A stretch of 64,000 nt of DNA from Chitinophaga ginsengisegetis (GCF_900168065.1 NZ_FUZZ01000001.1:930001-994000); one strand, 5' to 3'; shown: positions 27,607 through 36,675, counted from the stretch's first letter. Program-made: numbers and translations. The notes: generated by a model from the letters alone, not told the origin.

Positions 27607-28752
27607 TTAACGGATATTAAGTTTTTCATGCATCAGCTGCACAAACTGCCTTGCTATAACCCGGTAATCAAAATTTGCTACTACTCTTTTCCTTGCAGCT
27701 TTTCCTAACTGTTCCCTGTAGGTGGCATCTGTCATTAACCGTTGCAAATGCCGCCTGATATCATTTATATCTGCGCGGTAGTCGACCGTGCGGGGCGTGG
27801 AAAACACCACTTTGTGATCTGCTTCAAAACCCGACTCTTTGCCCAGCACTACTTCGTTCACCACAATTTTTTCTGCCACACCGGCCAGCAGTGCGGTTTC
27901 TCCATCTACCAGCGTATCCAGCATTCCCATTGCGCGAATGCCGATTACCGGTTTTTCGCAGGCGCCTGCTTCTACCTGCGGCATTCCGAAACCTTCCAGC
28001 CGCGAAGGGGCCACATAAATATCGCAGGCATTGATGAGATAAGGCATCTCCTCTCTTGATACAATGCTGGTAATATATTGCACCTTGCCATCCAGCCCGA
28101 GTTCTTCCGCCAGCTCCTGGTCCGCTTTGTTTTGTATGCTGGTGCGCGGCTGCGGCCATACTTTGCAGATATATTTCCAGTTGTCCGGCACTTCGCCGCT
28201 TAACTGCGACAACGCCTGCATCACTTCCCTGGCGCCTTTTGAGCAGGCGTCACCACCTATGGTGAGGAGCATCAGCTCATCCGGCGCCACGCCCATTGAC
28301 TCCCGTATGGCTTTCACCCGCGGATGATCTTTTGGCAGCGGTATGAACCTGTCGGTATTGCAGCCAACCGGCAGCACGGCTATTTTATCACCGTTGATGC
28401 CATCGCGTATATACATTTCCTTTACCCACTGCGAGGTAACGAGGATCAGCGGCAAATCATTCAGCACGTCCTGGTAGTTGGCGATATATCCATCGGCCAC
28501 CAGCCAGGGAACCGGCTGCATGCCAAACCGCTGCGGATGCAGAACCAGCTGTGGACAATATCCCCAATAGCCCACGCCCACCACCACATCCGGCTTAAAC
28601 GAACTGTAATACCATTCCTTTTCCAGCGGTGAGTCGTAATGTACCGCCAGCGCATTTACACCTATTTCCAGCAAACCGTGGTACAATAAATTTCCTTGTG
28701 TTGCCAGTCCCCCGGGAGCCGGCGGATAATCAAATAACAAAAGTACTTTCAT
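27607..28752 (-). CDS. GT4 family glycosyltransferase
   Basis: 381 residues with a GT-B fold. The N-terminal VLLLFDYPPAPGGLATQGNLLYHGL is a typical GT4 opening, and the sugar-nucleotide site reads APSRLEGFGMPQVEAGACEKPVIG, containing the EX7E motif. It would transfer a hexose from a nucleotide sugar to an unknown acceptor in the cytoplasm. The start overlaps the PIG-L stop by four bases (ATGA). The pairing of a GT4 with a PIG-L deacetylase recalls mycothiol and bacillithiol synthesis, but the third gene is a glycosidase and no ligase is present, so another small glycoside or glycan is more likely. Confidence 0.88.
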   Translation of the reverse strand: MKVLLLFDYPPAPGGLATQGNLLYHGLLEIGVNALAVHYDSPLEKEWYYSSFKPDVVVGVGYWGYCPQLVLHPQRFGMQPVPWLVADGYIANYQDVLNDLPLILVTSQWVKEMYIRDGINGDKIAVLPVGCNTDRFIPLPKDHPRVKAIRESMGVAPDELMLLTIGGDACSKGAREVMQALSQLSGEVPDNWKYICKVWPQPRTSIQNKADQELAEELGLDGKVQYITSIVSREEMPYLINACDIYVAPSRLEGFGMPQVEAGACEKPVIGIRAMGMLDTLVDGETALLAGVAEKIVVNEVVLGKESGFEADHKVVFSTPRTVDYRADINDIRRHLQRLMTDATYREQLGKAARKRVVANFDYRVIARQFVQLMHEKLNIR

Positions 28753-29414
28753 AATTCAAACGGTAAACTGTTGAGCCACTGATGAGCTTCCCCGCTGTTA
28801 TTAAAACACCAGAACGATTCCGCCAAAGGCGTGGTGGCTGCCTCCCAGCTATCAACCTTAAATCCATACGTTTGCGTGATCACCTCATATTTACGTTGCC
28901 AGATATCTTTATCCAGCACATGATAAATAGTTGCTTCAGGAATAGCTTCCGGGAAATAGGACTTTAATCCATCTTCATAAGCAAACGCCCAGAGCTCATC
29001 GGCAGTGATCCGGCCTTGTTGCCATAGCCGGATCACCGCACTGCTTACTTCTTCGTGGCGGAGATGCCGGGTATATTCCCCGCGCGGGTGATGGGTGATA
29101 ACCAAATCGTAATGCTGTACCGGCAGCAGGGCAAGCACCTGGTTTTCCACCACCTCTTCCGGAAGTGGCGTTTGTTCCGGGCCATCGTCCATATCTCCCA
29201 TCACACCCTGTGCTCCGTACAATTGTAGTGCCTTAAAAAATTTAGGAGCCCTGTCTGTGTCACCGGCGCGGCACAGGCTGATGATAGTCCAGTTCCACTG
29301 CGGATGAAACAGGATAGTGCCTCCGGCCCACAGCGTTTCATCATCGGGATGGGCTACAATAACGGCAACGGACTTTCTTTTTGTTACTTGAGGGTTTTCT
29401 TCGTTCATATTCAT
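28749..29414 (-). CDS. PIG-L/LmbE family deacetylase
   Basis: About 222 residues from ATG 29414; the longer frame to 29462 has no support. The zinc site is VAHPDDETLWAGG (His, Asp, Asp) with a later HPRGEYTRHLRHEEV. PIG-L enzymes remove acetyl from N-acetylglucosamine-type sugars or related amides. First gene of a three-gene operon with GT4 and a six-hairpin glycosidase. The trio suggests making or trimming a specific sugar conjugate. The substrate is unknown. Confidence 0.87.
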   Translation of the reverse strand: MNMNEENPQVTKRKSVAVIVAHPDDETLWAGGTILFHPQWNWTIISLCRAGDTDRAPKFFKALQLYGAQGVMGDMDDGPEQTPLPEEVVENQVLALLPVQHYDLVITHHPRGEYTRHLRHEEVSSAVIRLWQQGRITADELWAFAYEDGLKSYFPEAIPEATIYHVLDKDIWQRKYEVITQTYGFKVDSWEAATTPLAESFWCFNNSGEAHQWLNSLPFEL

Positions 29415-29538
29415 AACATTTAACGGGCAGGTTAAGAGGGTTCTTAAAGTTAACAAATCCAAAGCAGCTACCCATCACTAAAAATTATCCATTCCGGAGA
29501 ATATTTATCATCTTACATAAAAATTTTACGGAAACATC

Positions 29539-30141
29539 ATGAAAAAACTGGTAGCATTATCCGCTTTCATAGCGATGAGTATGGGACTAAAAGCACAAAC
29601 TATGCAATGGTATAACACTCCTCAGAAATGGTCTGCAGATCATAACAAGATAAATGTGACCGTTGACCCCGGTACCGACTACTGGCAGGTAACGCACTAC
29701 GGCTTCATCCGCGATAATGGCCCTTTCTATTTCCAGGAACAGGAAGGCGATTTTACCGCTACAGTAAAAATCACCGGTCATTATAAAGAGCTGTTCCATC
29801 AGGCCGGCCTGATGATCCGCAAGGATGCCAAAAACTGGATTAAAACCGGTATCGAATATGTAGACGGCGTACAAAACGTAAGCGCCGTAGTAACCCGTGA
29901 GGTATCCGACTGGTCTGTAGTTCCGCGTCACGACAGCCCCAAAAGCATGTGGCTGAAATTACTGCGTAAAGGAGATTATGTACAGATTGAATATTCTTTT
30001 GATAATAAGAAATTTGATATGCTGCGACTGGCGTATTTTCCTCCCGGCGGTAAAGTGCAGATAGGACCTGTGGCCGCAGCACCGGGGAAGTTGCCGTTTG
30101 ATGTGGTGTTTGAAGAGTTTAAAGTGGTGGCGGAGAAGTGA
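29539..30141 (+). CDS. DUF1349 family secreted protein (concanavalin-like fold)
   Basis: 200 residues with a signal peptide ending MGLKAQ. The body matches DUF1349, a jelly-roll related to carbohydrate-binding lectin folds: VDPGTDYWQVTHYGFIRDNGPFYF, EGDFTATVKITGHYKELFHQAGLMIRKD, WIKTGIEYVDGVQNVSAVVTREVSDW and VQIEYSFDNKKFDMLRLAYFPP. Members are small sugar-associated proteins, some intracellular; here it is exported. It precedes a sulfatase gene but a strong terminator divides them. Confidence 0.85.
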   Translation: MKKLVALSAFIAMSMGLKAQTMQWYNTPQKWSADHNKINVTVDPGTDYWQVTHYGFIRDNGPFYFQEQEGDFTATVKITGHYKELFHQAGLMIRKDAKNWIKTGIEYVDGVQNVSAVVTREVSDWSVVPRHDSPKSMWLKLLRKGDYVQIEYSFDNKKFDMLRLAYFPPGGKVQIGPVAAAPGKLPFDVVFEEFKVVAEK

Positions 30142-30150
30142 TTTTTTGAG

Positions 30151-30184
30151 ATGCGGCCGCTGAGAGCGGCCGTTATTTTATTTT
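30151..30184 (+). terminator. Terminator after the DUF1349 gene
   Basis: An 8-bp GC-only-arm stem (30154-30161 with 30165-30172) with a 3-base loop, followed by TTATTTTATTTT. Confidence 0.8.
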
Positions 30185-30262
30185 GTTTATGCATATCTGG
30201 CTTTGTTATTTCTTCATTCTTCAAAAAAAAGAATACCCTATACAATTTGTAGGATAATAAAA

Positions 30263-30270
30263 TATCTTTG
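30263..30270 (+). promoter_or_regulatory. Candidate -7 element of the sulfatase gene
   Basis: TATCTTTG is an exact TAnnTTTG match placed about 38 bases before the sulfatase ATG. A TTTG at 30246-30249 is too close (13 bases) to be a normal -33 element. Confidence 0.4.
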
Positions 30271-30307
30271 ACCTGCCAGGGTAAACTGCCCATCAACAGA
30301 TAAACGC

Positions 30308-31849
30308 ATGAACATGAAAATCTTTTCCGCAAACTATCTTAAAAAAACCTGGGGATTGTTACTCCTGTTCGCTGCCAACAGCTATGCGCAGCAACAACGT
30401 CCCAACATTATCTTCATCTTCTCCGACGACCATGCCTACCAGGCTATCAGCGCCTATGGCAGCAAACTGGTACAAACGCCAAATATCGACCGGATCGCCG
30501 CTCAGGGCGCCATTTTCAAAAATGCCCTGGTCACCAATTCTATTTGTGGCCCCAGCAGGGCTACCCTGCTCACTGGCAAGTATAGTCACATTAACGGCTA
30601 TACGCTGAATGAGAAAAAATTTGACGTGGAACAACAACTGTTTCCTGCCCTGCTGCAGCAAAACGGCTACCAGACAGCCTGGATCGGTAAATGGCATTTA
30701 GGCAACCTGCCAAAGGGATTCGACTACTGGCGTATCCTCAACAGCCAGGGCCAATACTATAACCCTGATATCATTGGCCCCAGCGATACTACCCGCATAC
30801 AAGGCTACGTTACCAATATCATCACCGATCTCTCTGTTAACTGGATCAACAAACGCGATACGTCCAAACCCTTCTTCCTGGTAGTAGGCGAAAAAGCCAC
30901 ACACCGGGAATGGCTGCCGGATATCCAGGACCTCGGCGCATACGACGACAAAACATTTCCCTTGCCGGCCACTTTCAAAGATGACTACAAAAACCGCCTG
31001 GCCGCACAAAACCAGGACATGACCATTGATAAAACCATGCGCCTGAAAGAAGACCTGAAAGTGCATGCTGATTACGGAAAAGGTATCTATGGCCGGTTCA
31101 CACCGGAACAGAAAAAAGCTTTTATCGATTACTATGAAAATAAGATCAGTAAAGAATTTGATGAACAAAAACTAACCGGCGATGCATTGGTGGAATGGAA
31201 ATACCAACGCTACCTGAAAGACTACCTGGCGACGGCAAGATCGCTCGACAGGAACATCGGTCAGCTGCTGGACTACCTCGATAAATCAGGACTCTCAAAA
31301 AATACAGTAGTCGTATATGCCTCCGATCAGGGCTTTTATATGGGAGAACATGGCTGGTTCGATAAACGCTTTATTTACGAAGAATCACTACGCACCCCTT
31401 TCGTGATCAAATACCCCGGCGTAATAAAACCCGGCACTTCCATCAATCAGCTGATGCTGAACATCGACTGGGCTCCCACTTTCCTCAACATCGCCGGCGT
31501 AAAAGTGCCTGCCGATATACAAGGCACCTCCTTTTTACCCCTGTTGAAAGCAGATGCCAAAAATGTTCCCTGGAGAAAAGAAGCCTATTACCACTATTAC
31601 GAATTCCCCCAGCCCCACCACGTATATCCGCACTTCGGTATCCGTACGGAACAATACACGCTGGTGCGCTTCTACGGGGAGTCCAACAGCTGGGAACTGT
31701 ACGACCTGAAGCAGGACCCGCACCAGGTGAACAATCTTTATGGCCGGAAAGGCACGGAGCAACTCACCGCCACTCTGAAAGAGCACCTGAAACAACTCAT
31801 GGTTCAATATAAAGATACGGAGGCGTTGAAAATCCTCTCGCAGCAATAA
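30308..31849 (+). CDS. Secreted type I sulfatase
   Basis: 513 residues with a signal peptide ending NSYAQ. The sulfatase signature C80-G-P-S-R-A-T-L-L-T-G fits C-X-P-S-R, so Cys80 would be turned into formylglycine by an anaerobic or aerobic maturase elsewhere. Metal ligands include FSDDH (Asp40, Asp41) and later VYASDQGFYMGEHGWFDKRF. WIGKWHLGN is the second hallmark. It hydrolyses sulfate esters from glycans or aryl compounds. The C-terminal LRTPFVIKYPGVIKPGTS and YDLKQDPHQVNNL stretches are typical of Bacteroidota glycan sulfatases. Substrate is not predictable here. Confidence 0.93.
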   Translation: MNMKIFSANYLKKTWGLLLLFAANSYAQQQRPNIIFIFSDDHAYQAISAYGSKLVQTPNIDRIAAQGAIFKNALVTNSICGPSRATLLTGKYSHINGYTLNEKKFDVEQQLFPALLQQNGYQTAWIGKWHLGNLPKGFDYWRILNSQGQYYNPDIIGPSDTTRIQGYVTNIITDLSVNWINKRDTSKPFFLVVGEKATHREWLPDIQDLGAYDDKTFPLPATFKDDYKNRLAAQNQDMTIDKTMRLKEDLKVHADYGKGIYGRFTPEQKKAFIDYYENKISKEFDEQKLTGDALVEWKYQRYLKDYLATARSLDRNIGQLLDYLDKSGLSKNTVVVYASDQGFYMGEHGWFDKRFIYEESLRTPFVIKYPGVIKPGTSINQLMLNIDWAPTFLNIAGVKVPADIQGTSFLPLLKADAKNVPWRKEAYYHYYEFPQPHHVYPHFGIRTEQYTLVRFYGESNSWELYDLKQDPHQVNNLYGRKGTEQLTATLKEHLKQLMVQYKDTEALKILSQQ

Positions 31850-31853
31850 TCGC

Positions 31854-31888
31854 TGATAGCCGCCCCAGGCCCGGGCGGCTATCAAATC
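31854..31888 (+). terminator. Hairpin terminator after the sulfatase gene
   Basis: A 12-bp perfect stem (31854-31865 with 31873-31884) has a 7-base loop. The T tract is weak (AATCTTTTG), so it may stop transcription or only shield the 3' end. Confidence 0.65.
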
Positions 31889-31889
31889 T

Positions 31890-31920
31890 TTTGACAATTA
31901 AGCCAAAAGGGCTATTTTTG
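31890..31920 (+). promoter_or_regulatory. Promoter in the sulfatase-exporter gap
   Basis: TTTG at 31890-31893 and TATTTTTG at 31913-31920 match the Bacteroidota -33 and -7 forms with a 19-base gap, the best promoter match in the window. Transcription would begin near 31926, some 160 bases before the exporter ATG and upstream of the terminator at 32021-32048. Confidence 0.65.
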
Positions 31921-31925
31921 AGCCC

Positions 31926-32048
31926 TGATTGCAGTTTTTACTGGTGATCTGCAGGCTTGAATGTGCGACTGAAAAATATTCTTTAAGTTATTGATAAAAA
32001 GAAAATTAAAAACTTAAGGAACCGCATCAGCAACGATGCGGTTTTTTT
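31926..32048 (+). ncRNA. Candidate small RNA or transcriptional attenuator leader
   Basis: A promoter match ends at 31920 and a Rho-independent terminator ends at about 32048 with no credible ORF between them, which defines a transcript of about 120 bases. The same terminator stands between this promoter and the exporter ATG at 32087, so the segment is either a free small RNA or a leader whose terminator must be read through to express the exporter. The 5' boundary is inferred from promoter geometry and the family is not recognised. Confidence 0.5.
32021..32048 (+). terminator. Rho-independent terminator before the exporter gene
   Basis: An 8-bp stem (32021-32028 with 32035-32042) with a 6-base loop runs straight into seven T residues. 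It lies 39 bases ahead of the exporter start codon and after no coding gene, so it ends the candidate small RNA/leader. Confidence 0.8.
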
Positions 32049-32086
32049 TATGCACCGTCTAATCATTATACGATTATTGTTAAAAT

Positions 32087-33907
32087 ATGAAGACATACTT
32101 CCGACTCTTATCATTTGCTAAACCTATTAATAAATTTGCGATCCCCTATATCATCTGTGTCCTGTTGTCTGTAATATTCAGCACGCTGAACCTTGCATTG
32201 CTGGCGCCTTTGCTGGAAACGCTGTTTAACAAGGATCTCAATCAGAAAATAGCTCCCATGCCGGATAGCTATTTTGATATTTTCGCGGTGTTTAAACATT
32301 ACACCACTACTATTGCCAGCGAATACGGTAAAATTAAAAGCCTCGAGTTTGTTTGCGCCTGTATTGCCGCCTCTGTATTACTGGGTAACCTGTTCCGCTA
32401 TTTCGCGGACCGTACTATGGAAAGCTTACGCATACAAACCTTGCTGAACCTGCGTAAAACAGTATTCAACAATGTAATGAACCTGCACCTGGGTTATTTT
32501 AGTAACGAAAGAAAGGGAGATATCATTTCCAAAATTGCGTCCGACGTACAGGTAGTACAATATACGGTGACCGGCACCCTGCAGGTGTTATTTAAAGAAC
32601 CGGCCCAATTGATCTCTTTCCTCGTCATCCTGTTCCTCATCTCCTATAAATTAACGCTGGTTTCTATGCTGGTGATTCCAGTGGCCGGTTTTATTATATC
32701 AAGAATTGTAAAAAGACTGAAAGAACAGGCTACCGCTTCGCATCAAACTTACGGTATGATGATCAGTTACCTCGATGAGGCGCTGAATGGCATCAGGATC
32801 GTTAAGGCATTTAATGCCGTTGGGTTTATTACCAACCGCTTTGATGAACAAAACCGCAAGTATTCCAAAATATCCCGCTCTATGGCTAAAAGACAGCAAC
32901 TGGCTTCGCCCGTTTCTGAAACTTTAGGGGTGTTAATGGTGGCTGGTATCGTGTTTTACGGCGGTTCCCTTATTATCAATAACCAGGGGAATATGGACGG
33001 ATCTACCTTTGTGGTGTATATCGCCCTCTTCTCCCAGATTATGCGCCCGGCAAAAGCTATTTCTACCGCGTTCAGCAATATCCATTCAGGAGTTGCAGCG
33101 GGCGACAGGGTACTGGAGCTGATCGATCAGCAATCGGCCATCACCAACGCGCCGGATGCCGTTACATTAAACGGCTTTACAGATGAGATCCGTTTTGATG
33201 GTGTTTCTTTCGCCTACGGCGAGAAGAAAGTACTGAATAACATTCACCTCAGCATACCCAAAGGCTCCACTGTGGCGCTGGTAGGCCCTTCCGGCGGCGG
33301 AAAGTCCACGTTAATGGACCTGATCCCCCGCTTTATGGATCCCCAGTCCGGCAGCGTCCTGATAGATGGTAAAAACCTGAAGTCCGTTACGATGGAGTCT
33401 TTACGCGCACTCATGGGTGTGGTAAACCAGGAGTCCATCCTCTTCAATGATACCATCTTCAACAATATTGCTTTTGCCAAACCTAACGCCACCATCGAAG
33501 AAGTGGAGGCAGCAGCCAGGATTGCCAATGCACACGATTTTATCAGCAAAACTGAAAATGGCTATGATACCAACATTGGCGATAAAGGGTCCAAGCTCTC
33601 CGGCGGACAACGGCAGCGTATCTGCATTGCCCGTGCCGTACTTTCCAATCCGCCACTGATGCTACTGGATGAGGCTACATCTGCCCTGGATACAGAATCA
33701 GAAAAAATGGTGCAGGACGCACTGAATAACCTGATGAAAAACCGCACCTCCCTGGTCATCGCTCACCGCCTGAGTACCATTCAGAATGCGGATCTTATTA
33801 TAGTGCTGGATAATGGTCAGGTGGCCGAACAGGGTACCCACCAGGAACTGCTCAGCAACAACGGCATTTATAAACGGCTCATCGAAATGCAGACGTTTAG
33901 TAACTAA
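32087..33907 (+). CDS. MsbA-like ABC exporter (membrane and ATPase fused)
   Basis: 606 residues. The first 330 contain about six membrane helices and the ABC_membrane fold, and the rest is the ATPase: Walker A GPSGGGKST, Q-loop region VVNQESILFNDTIFNNIAF, signature LSGGQRQRICIARAV, Walker B LMLLDEATSALD and the H-loop AHRLSTIQ. One polypeptide is a half-transporter that works as a homodimer. The family exports lipids such as lipid A core, or drugs; sequence cannot separate these. The gene is alone, with a terminator-bearing leader in front and a strong terminator behind. Confidence 0.93.
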   Translation: MKTYFRLLSFAKPINKFAIPYIICVLLSVIFSTLNLALLAPLLETLFNKDLNQKIAPMPDSYFDIFAVFKHYTTTIASEYGKIKSLEFVCACIAASVLLGNLFRYFADRTMESLRIQTLLNLRKTVFNNVMNLHLGYFSNERKGDIISKIASDVQVVQYTVTGTLQVLFKEPAQLISFLVILFLISYKLTLVSMLVIPVAGFIISRIVKRLKEQATASHQTYGMMISYLDEALNGIRIVKAFNAVGFITNRFDEQNRKYSKISRSMAKRQQLASPVSETLGVLMVAGIVFYGGSLIINNQGNMDGSTFVVYIALFSQIMRPAKAISTAFSNIHSGVAAGDRVLELIDQQSAITNAPDAVTLNGFTDEIRFDGVSFAYGEKKVLNNIHLSIPKGSTVALVGPSGGGKSTLMDLIPRFMDPQSGSVLIDGKNLKSVTMESLRALMGVVNQESILFNDTIFNNIAFAKPNATIEEVEAAARIANAHDFISKTENGYDTNIGDKGSKLSGGQRQRICIARAVLSNPPLMLLDEATSALDTESEKMVQDALNNLMKNRTSLVIAHRLSTIQNADLIIVLDNGQVAEQGTHQELLSNNGIYKRLIEMQTFSN

Positions 33908-33910
33908 ATA

Positions 33911-33941
33911 AAAAGGCCACCGTCTGGTGGCCTTTTTTATT
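33911..33941. terminator. Bidirectional terminator between exporter and GT2 genes
   Basis: A 10-bp stem (33912-33921 with 33926-33935) with a GTCT loop and T/A tracts on both sides. It serves the exporter on the plus strand and the GT2 gene on the minus strand. Confidence 0.9.
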
Positions 33942-33957
33942 TATATCTTTTAGTGAA

Positions 33958-34767
33958 TTACTCCGTTGTTAAGTGGTGCCTGTAGCCGTTGGAACAATAG
34001 GCAATACCATGATTTAAGGTATCCAGGTAAACCCTGTAGTTGATATTTTCATGTACACGGGAATTAAAAGGATGATGCAGGTGATAACACACTGCTTTTA
34101 ATTTTACCTTCTTCTGATAAAGTCCTGAGTTAATAAAACGCGCTGCCAGTTCAATATCTTCATGTCCCCAGCCTTTCAGCTCATTATTATAACCATTCAC
34201 TTTCAGAAAATCTGCTCTCCAGAATGCGCAATTACAACCAATCCAGTTCCGGGAACGCTGACTCTTTTTAATCAGCAAAGGGGCCAGGAAAGGAATACGA
34301 AGCGAATTGATCCGGTTTCTCACATTTTTACTGAAAGACGACACCCGCTCAAACTGTCCGTTGTTCAGGTACTTCCGGGTAATCTCCTCCTGTAACAACA
34401 CCCGGCTGCCGCGGATAAAATACCCTTTTTCCGCTTCCGTGATATGGTCTCTGATGAAAAGCTCATGCATCACAATGTCGCCATCAATCTGGATGATATA
34501 GTCAGAAGAGGTACCGGTAATCGCCTGGTTAATGATAATAGTCTTGCGGAAACCCTCATCCGGATGCCAGAAATGCTTCACCGGAATGTTGGTTTTTCGT
34601 CTGAATGCCTCTACAACATCCCTGGTAGCCTCTCCGGAGCCATCATCAGCTATAATGACTTCGTCAGGGAGGACGGTTTGTACCAGTACACTATCCAGCA
34701 CAAGCTTCAATGCTTCCGGCCAATTGTATGTAGTAACAAGCAAGGCCACCGACACTCTTTCACCCAT
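33958..34767 (-). CDS. GT2 family glycosyltransferase
   Basis: 269 residues with a GT-A fold. The opening VALLVTTYNWPEALKLVLDSVL and DEVIIADDGSGEATRDVV is the GT2 nucleotide-binding pattern. DYIIQIDGDIVMHELFI holds the DxD motif, and ELKGWGHEDIELAARF is the galactosyltransferase-like C-terminal acid block. Such enzymes add sugars to lipopolysaccharide or polysaccharide precursors at the inner membrane. No membrane segment is present. The gene stands alone next to a lipid-type exporter, which fits an envelope role. Confidence 0.9.
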   Translation of the reverse strand: MGERVSVALLVTTYNWPEALKLVLDSVLVQTVLPDEVIIADDGSGEATRDVVEAFRRKTNIPVKHFWHPDEGFRKTIIINQAITGTSSDYIIQIDGDIVMHELFIRDHITEAEKGYFIRGSRVLLQEEITRKYLNNGQFERVSSFSKNVRNRINSLRIPFLAPLLIKKSQRSRNWIGCNCAFWRADFLKVNGYNNELKGWGHEDIELAARFINSGLYQKKVKLKAVCYHLHHPFNSRVHENINYRVYLDTLNHGIAYCSNGYRHHLTTE

Positions 34768-35156
34768 ATTAGTTAGATATAAAATTAATGTTTAAAAAGC
34801 TCATATTGTTAAGCTTCCCTGGTATAACGCCATTTTATCCCTAATTATTTTACGCCATTCCTTTCGTTGTGTACACAGTATTTTTCCTGTTATATACGCA
34901 TATAATCAAGAAAAGTGTAGGTCCATTTCCATTAATAATCGGCCAGTTATACTTTAAGTTAGCTTTGTAATTATAATAACGATCTAAGGCTTCAATAAGT
35001 TACATGTCGCTACCGTACTTTCAATAAAATTATGCCAATCTGGTTTTTATAGGAACTTATCATGATTTTTTTTCTGGATATTAGTTTACAAACTACAAAA
35101 ACATAATAATTTTATGCAATTTATAATTTAATTGCCAGAACAACATAATATTTTTT
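34768..35156. other. Gene-free AT-rich gap
   Basis: About 390 bases between the start of the GT2 gene and the stop of the nuclease gene. No ORF with coding character was found. A lone TAGCTTTG at 34960-34967 resembles a -7 box on the plus strand but has no -33 partner and no gene ahead of it. No hairpin terminator or repeat was seen. Confidence 0.6.
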
Positions 35157-36596
35157 TTAACGATACATTCTCTCCTGTCCTGCATCTATTTTCTTCACTA
35201 ACTCCTGTCTTACTACCGGTGGCACCCTGTCCAGCAACTTATACCGGGTGGCCTTTTCTATTTCTTCAATGGATGTCAGGTAAGCGTTCCACCTGGCATT
35301 AACATCATTTTTATTGGGTGTATTCACCGCAATAATACGGGTGTTCTTATTAATACGCTGCAAATCATTATTTCCCTCCGGTAAAACCACCAGGATTTTC
35401 CAGATATGGTCCGGCACGGTAATTTTACGGCCATCTATTGTTTTTGCCAGTCCCTTGCTGCCGGTTCCTCCGCTGCCATAGCTACCCATGATCACATATA
35501 CCTCGTTTCCTTTCATCACCAGCTCCCGTGTGTATTCTTCCAGGTTTTTCCACAAATGCTGGTTATGGTTGGGGGCCTGCGGGATCATATTGGTCATCAG
35601 GAAGGTGGATTCATTGGCTGCCCGGCTGGCAGTCCGGTCGCCCGAAGGGCAATTATGCCCCCTGTCGAAACCGCTGCCCATATAACTTGTTTGAGATACC
35701 TGGTACCAGCTTTCCGGAATGTCGGCATCGGGCCTGAAATCATTGGCCCTCGACATTTTGCCCAGATCCCTGCGCGATACATGCCAGGCAACCCAGTTCG
35801 GCGTGCCCTTGTCGCGGTTATACGACAGCTTGTAATATTCTTTATCCATCAGGTAATTATTCGCCATCACCAGCGATGCACTGGCATCGCTGGGATTACC
35901 GAGTAACAGGTTATCGTCATCGCCTCCTGCCGGTTTCTCCACCGGCTTAACGGGCGTTTCTTTTCCACCGGCCACCACCCGGAACACATCAAAATTGATC
36001 CGGCTGTTGCCGGCGTCTGTTTTACGGATATCAAACCGGATGGTGCCCGTACTCTTCGCGGTAAAGGTGGCTGTTTTAAGTACACCGGAACTAACACTAA
36101 CGGGGTCACCCACACGAAAATAGCTTTGACCCCGGTTTACCGATGCCCACAACTCCCAGGTCCCTTTTTTGTCTGCACCATACCCGGCATATTTTAGTGT
36201 AACCGTTACCGTTCCTTTTACAGCAATATCGAATTTCATCCCGGCCATACCATTATCGCGGATACGCAACGCCTGTGCACCTGTTTTATGATCTTCCTCC
36301 AGGTTGCCGGTTACCGCATCTTTGAACTTCCAGGTACCGCTGGATAATTCCACGTCGCCGCTGTTATAATTTGTTTTGGAACCCGACTCAAAATCTTCTG
36401 CCAGTAAAAATGTACTGGTGCGGGTAGTAGTATTTTTTTTGTGAGATGATTTCTTTGCAGGAGGTTTTTCTTTATCTCCGGTAATTTTCCGGGAACAGGT
36501 AGTTACTGCAAATGCAGCGATGATCAATATAACGATAACGGCTAAACTGTTGAATCCCTGGTGCTGCTTCTTTTTTTTCCTCTTCTTCTTTGGCAT
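35157..36596 (-). CDS. Membrane-anchored DNA/RNA non-specific endonuclease (NUC1 type)
   Basis: 479 residues. The N-terminus is a very basic patch (MPKKKRKKKKQHQ) followed by a membrane segment (LAVIVILIIAAFAVTTC). Residues about 64-208 form a beta-sandwich of carbohydrate-binding type (LLAEDFESGSK, KGTWELWASVNRGQSYFRVG). The nuclease domain fills 230-479 with the catalytic DRGH at 311-314 (His314), followed by NCPSGDR and the Asn/Glu metal site in APNHNQHLWKNLEEYTREL. NUC1 enzymes cut single- and double-stranded DNA and RNA with Mg2+. Facing outward, it may degrade environmental DNA for nutrient. Confidence 0.9.
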   Translation of the reverse strand: MPKKKRKKKKQHQGFNSLAVIVILIIAAFAVTTCSRKITGDKEKPPAKKSSHKKNTTTRTSTFLLAEDFESGSKTNYNSGDVELSSGTWKFKDAVTGNLEEDHKTGAQALRIRDNGMAGMKFDIAVKGTVTVTLKYAGYGADKKGTWELWASVNRGQSYFRVGDPVSVSSGVLKTATFTAKSTGTIRFDIRKTDAGNSRINFDVFRVVAGGKETPVKPVEKPAGGDDDNLLLGNPSDASASLVMANNYLMDKEYYKLSYNRDKGTPNWVAWHVSRRDLGKMSRANDFRPDADIPESWYQVSQTSYMGSGFDRGHNCPSGDRTASRAANESTFLMTNMIPQAPNHNQHLWKNLEEYTRELVMKGNEVYVIMGSYGSGGTGSKGLAKTIDGRKITVPDHIWKILVVLPEGNNDLQRINKNTRIIAVNTPNKNDVNARWNAYLTSIEEIEKATRYKLLDRVPPVVRQELVKKIDAGQERMYR

Positions 36597-36630
36597 AGAA
36601 TGGTAACGAACGCCCGCGAAGATAAAGAAT

Positions 36631-36668
36631 AAAAAACAGAGAAGACCACCAGTCTTCCCTGTTTTTTA
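36631..36668 (-). terminator. Terminator after the 36.7 kb small secreted protein gene
   Basis: Arms 36635-36646 and 36652-36663 form an 11-bp stem with one mismatch. The minus-strand reading ends with TTTTTTATTC. It lies in the gap between this gene's stop and the nuclease start. Confidence 0.7.
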
Positions 36669-36675
36669 ACAGCGC

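Noticed and set aside
26420..29414. Bacillithiol or mycothiol biosynthesis
   Set aside because: GT4 plus PIG-L fits superficially, but there is no BshC or ligase-like gene and the third gene is a glycosidase. Not strong enough to name the genes.
34960..34967. TAGCTTTG on the plus strand as a promoter
   Set aside because: No -33 element and no plus-strand gene ahead of it; the nuclease gene ends on the other strand.
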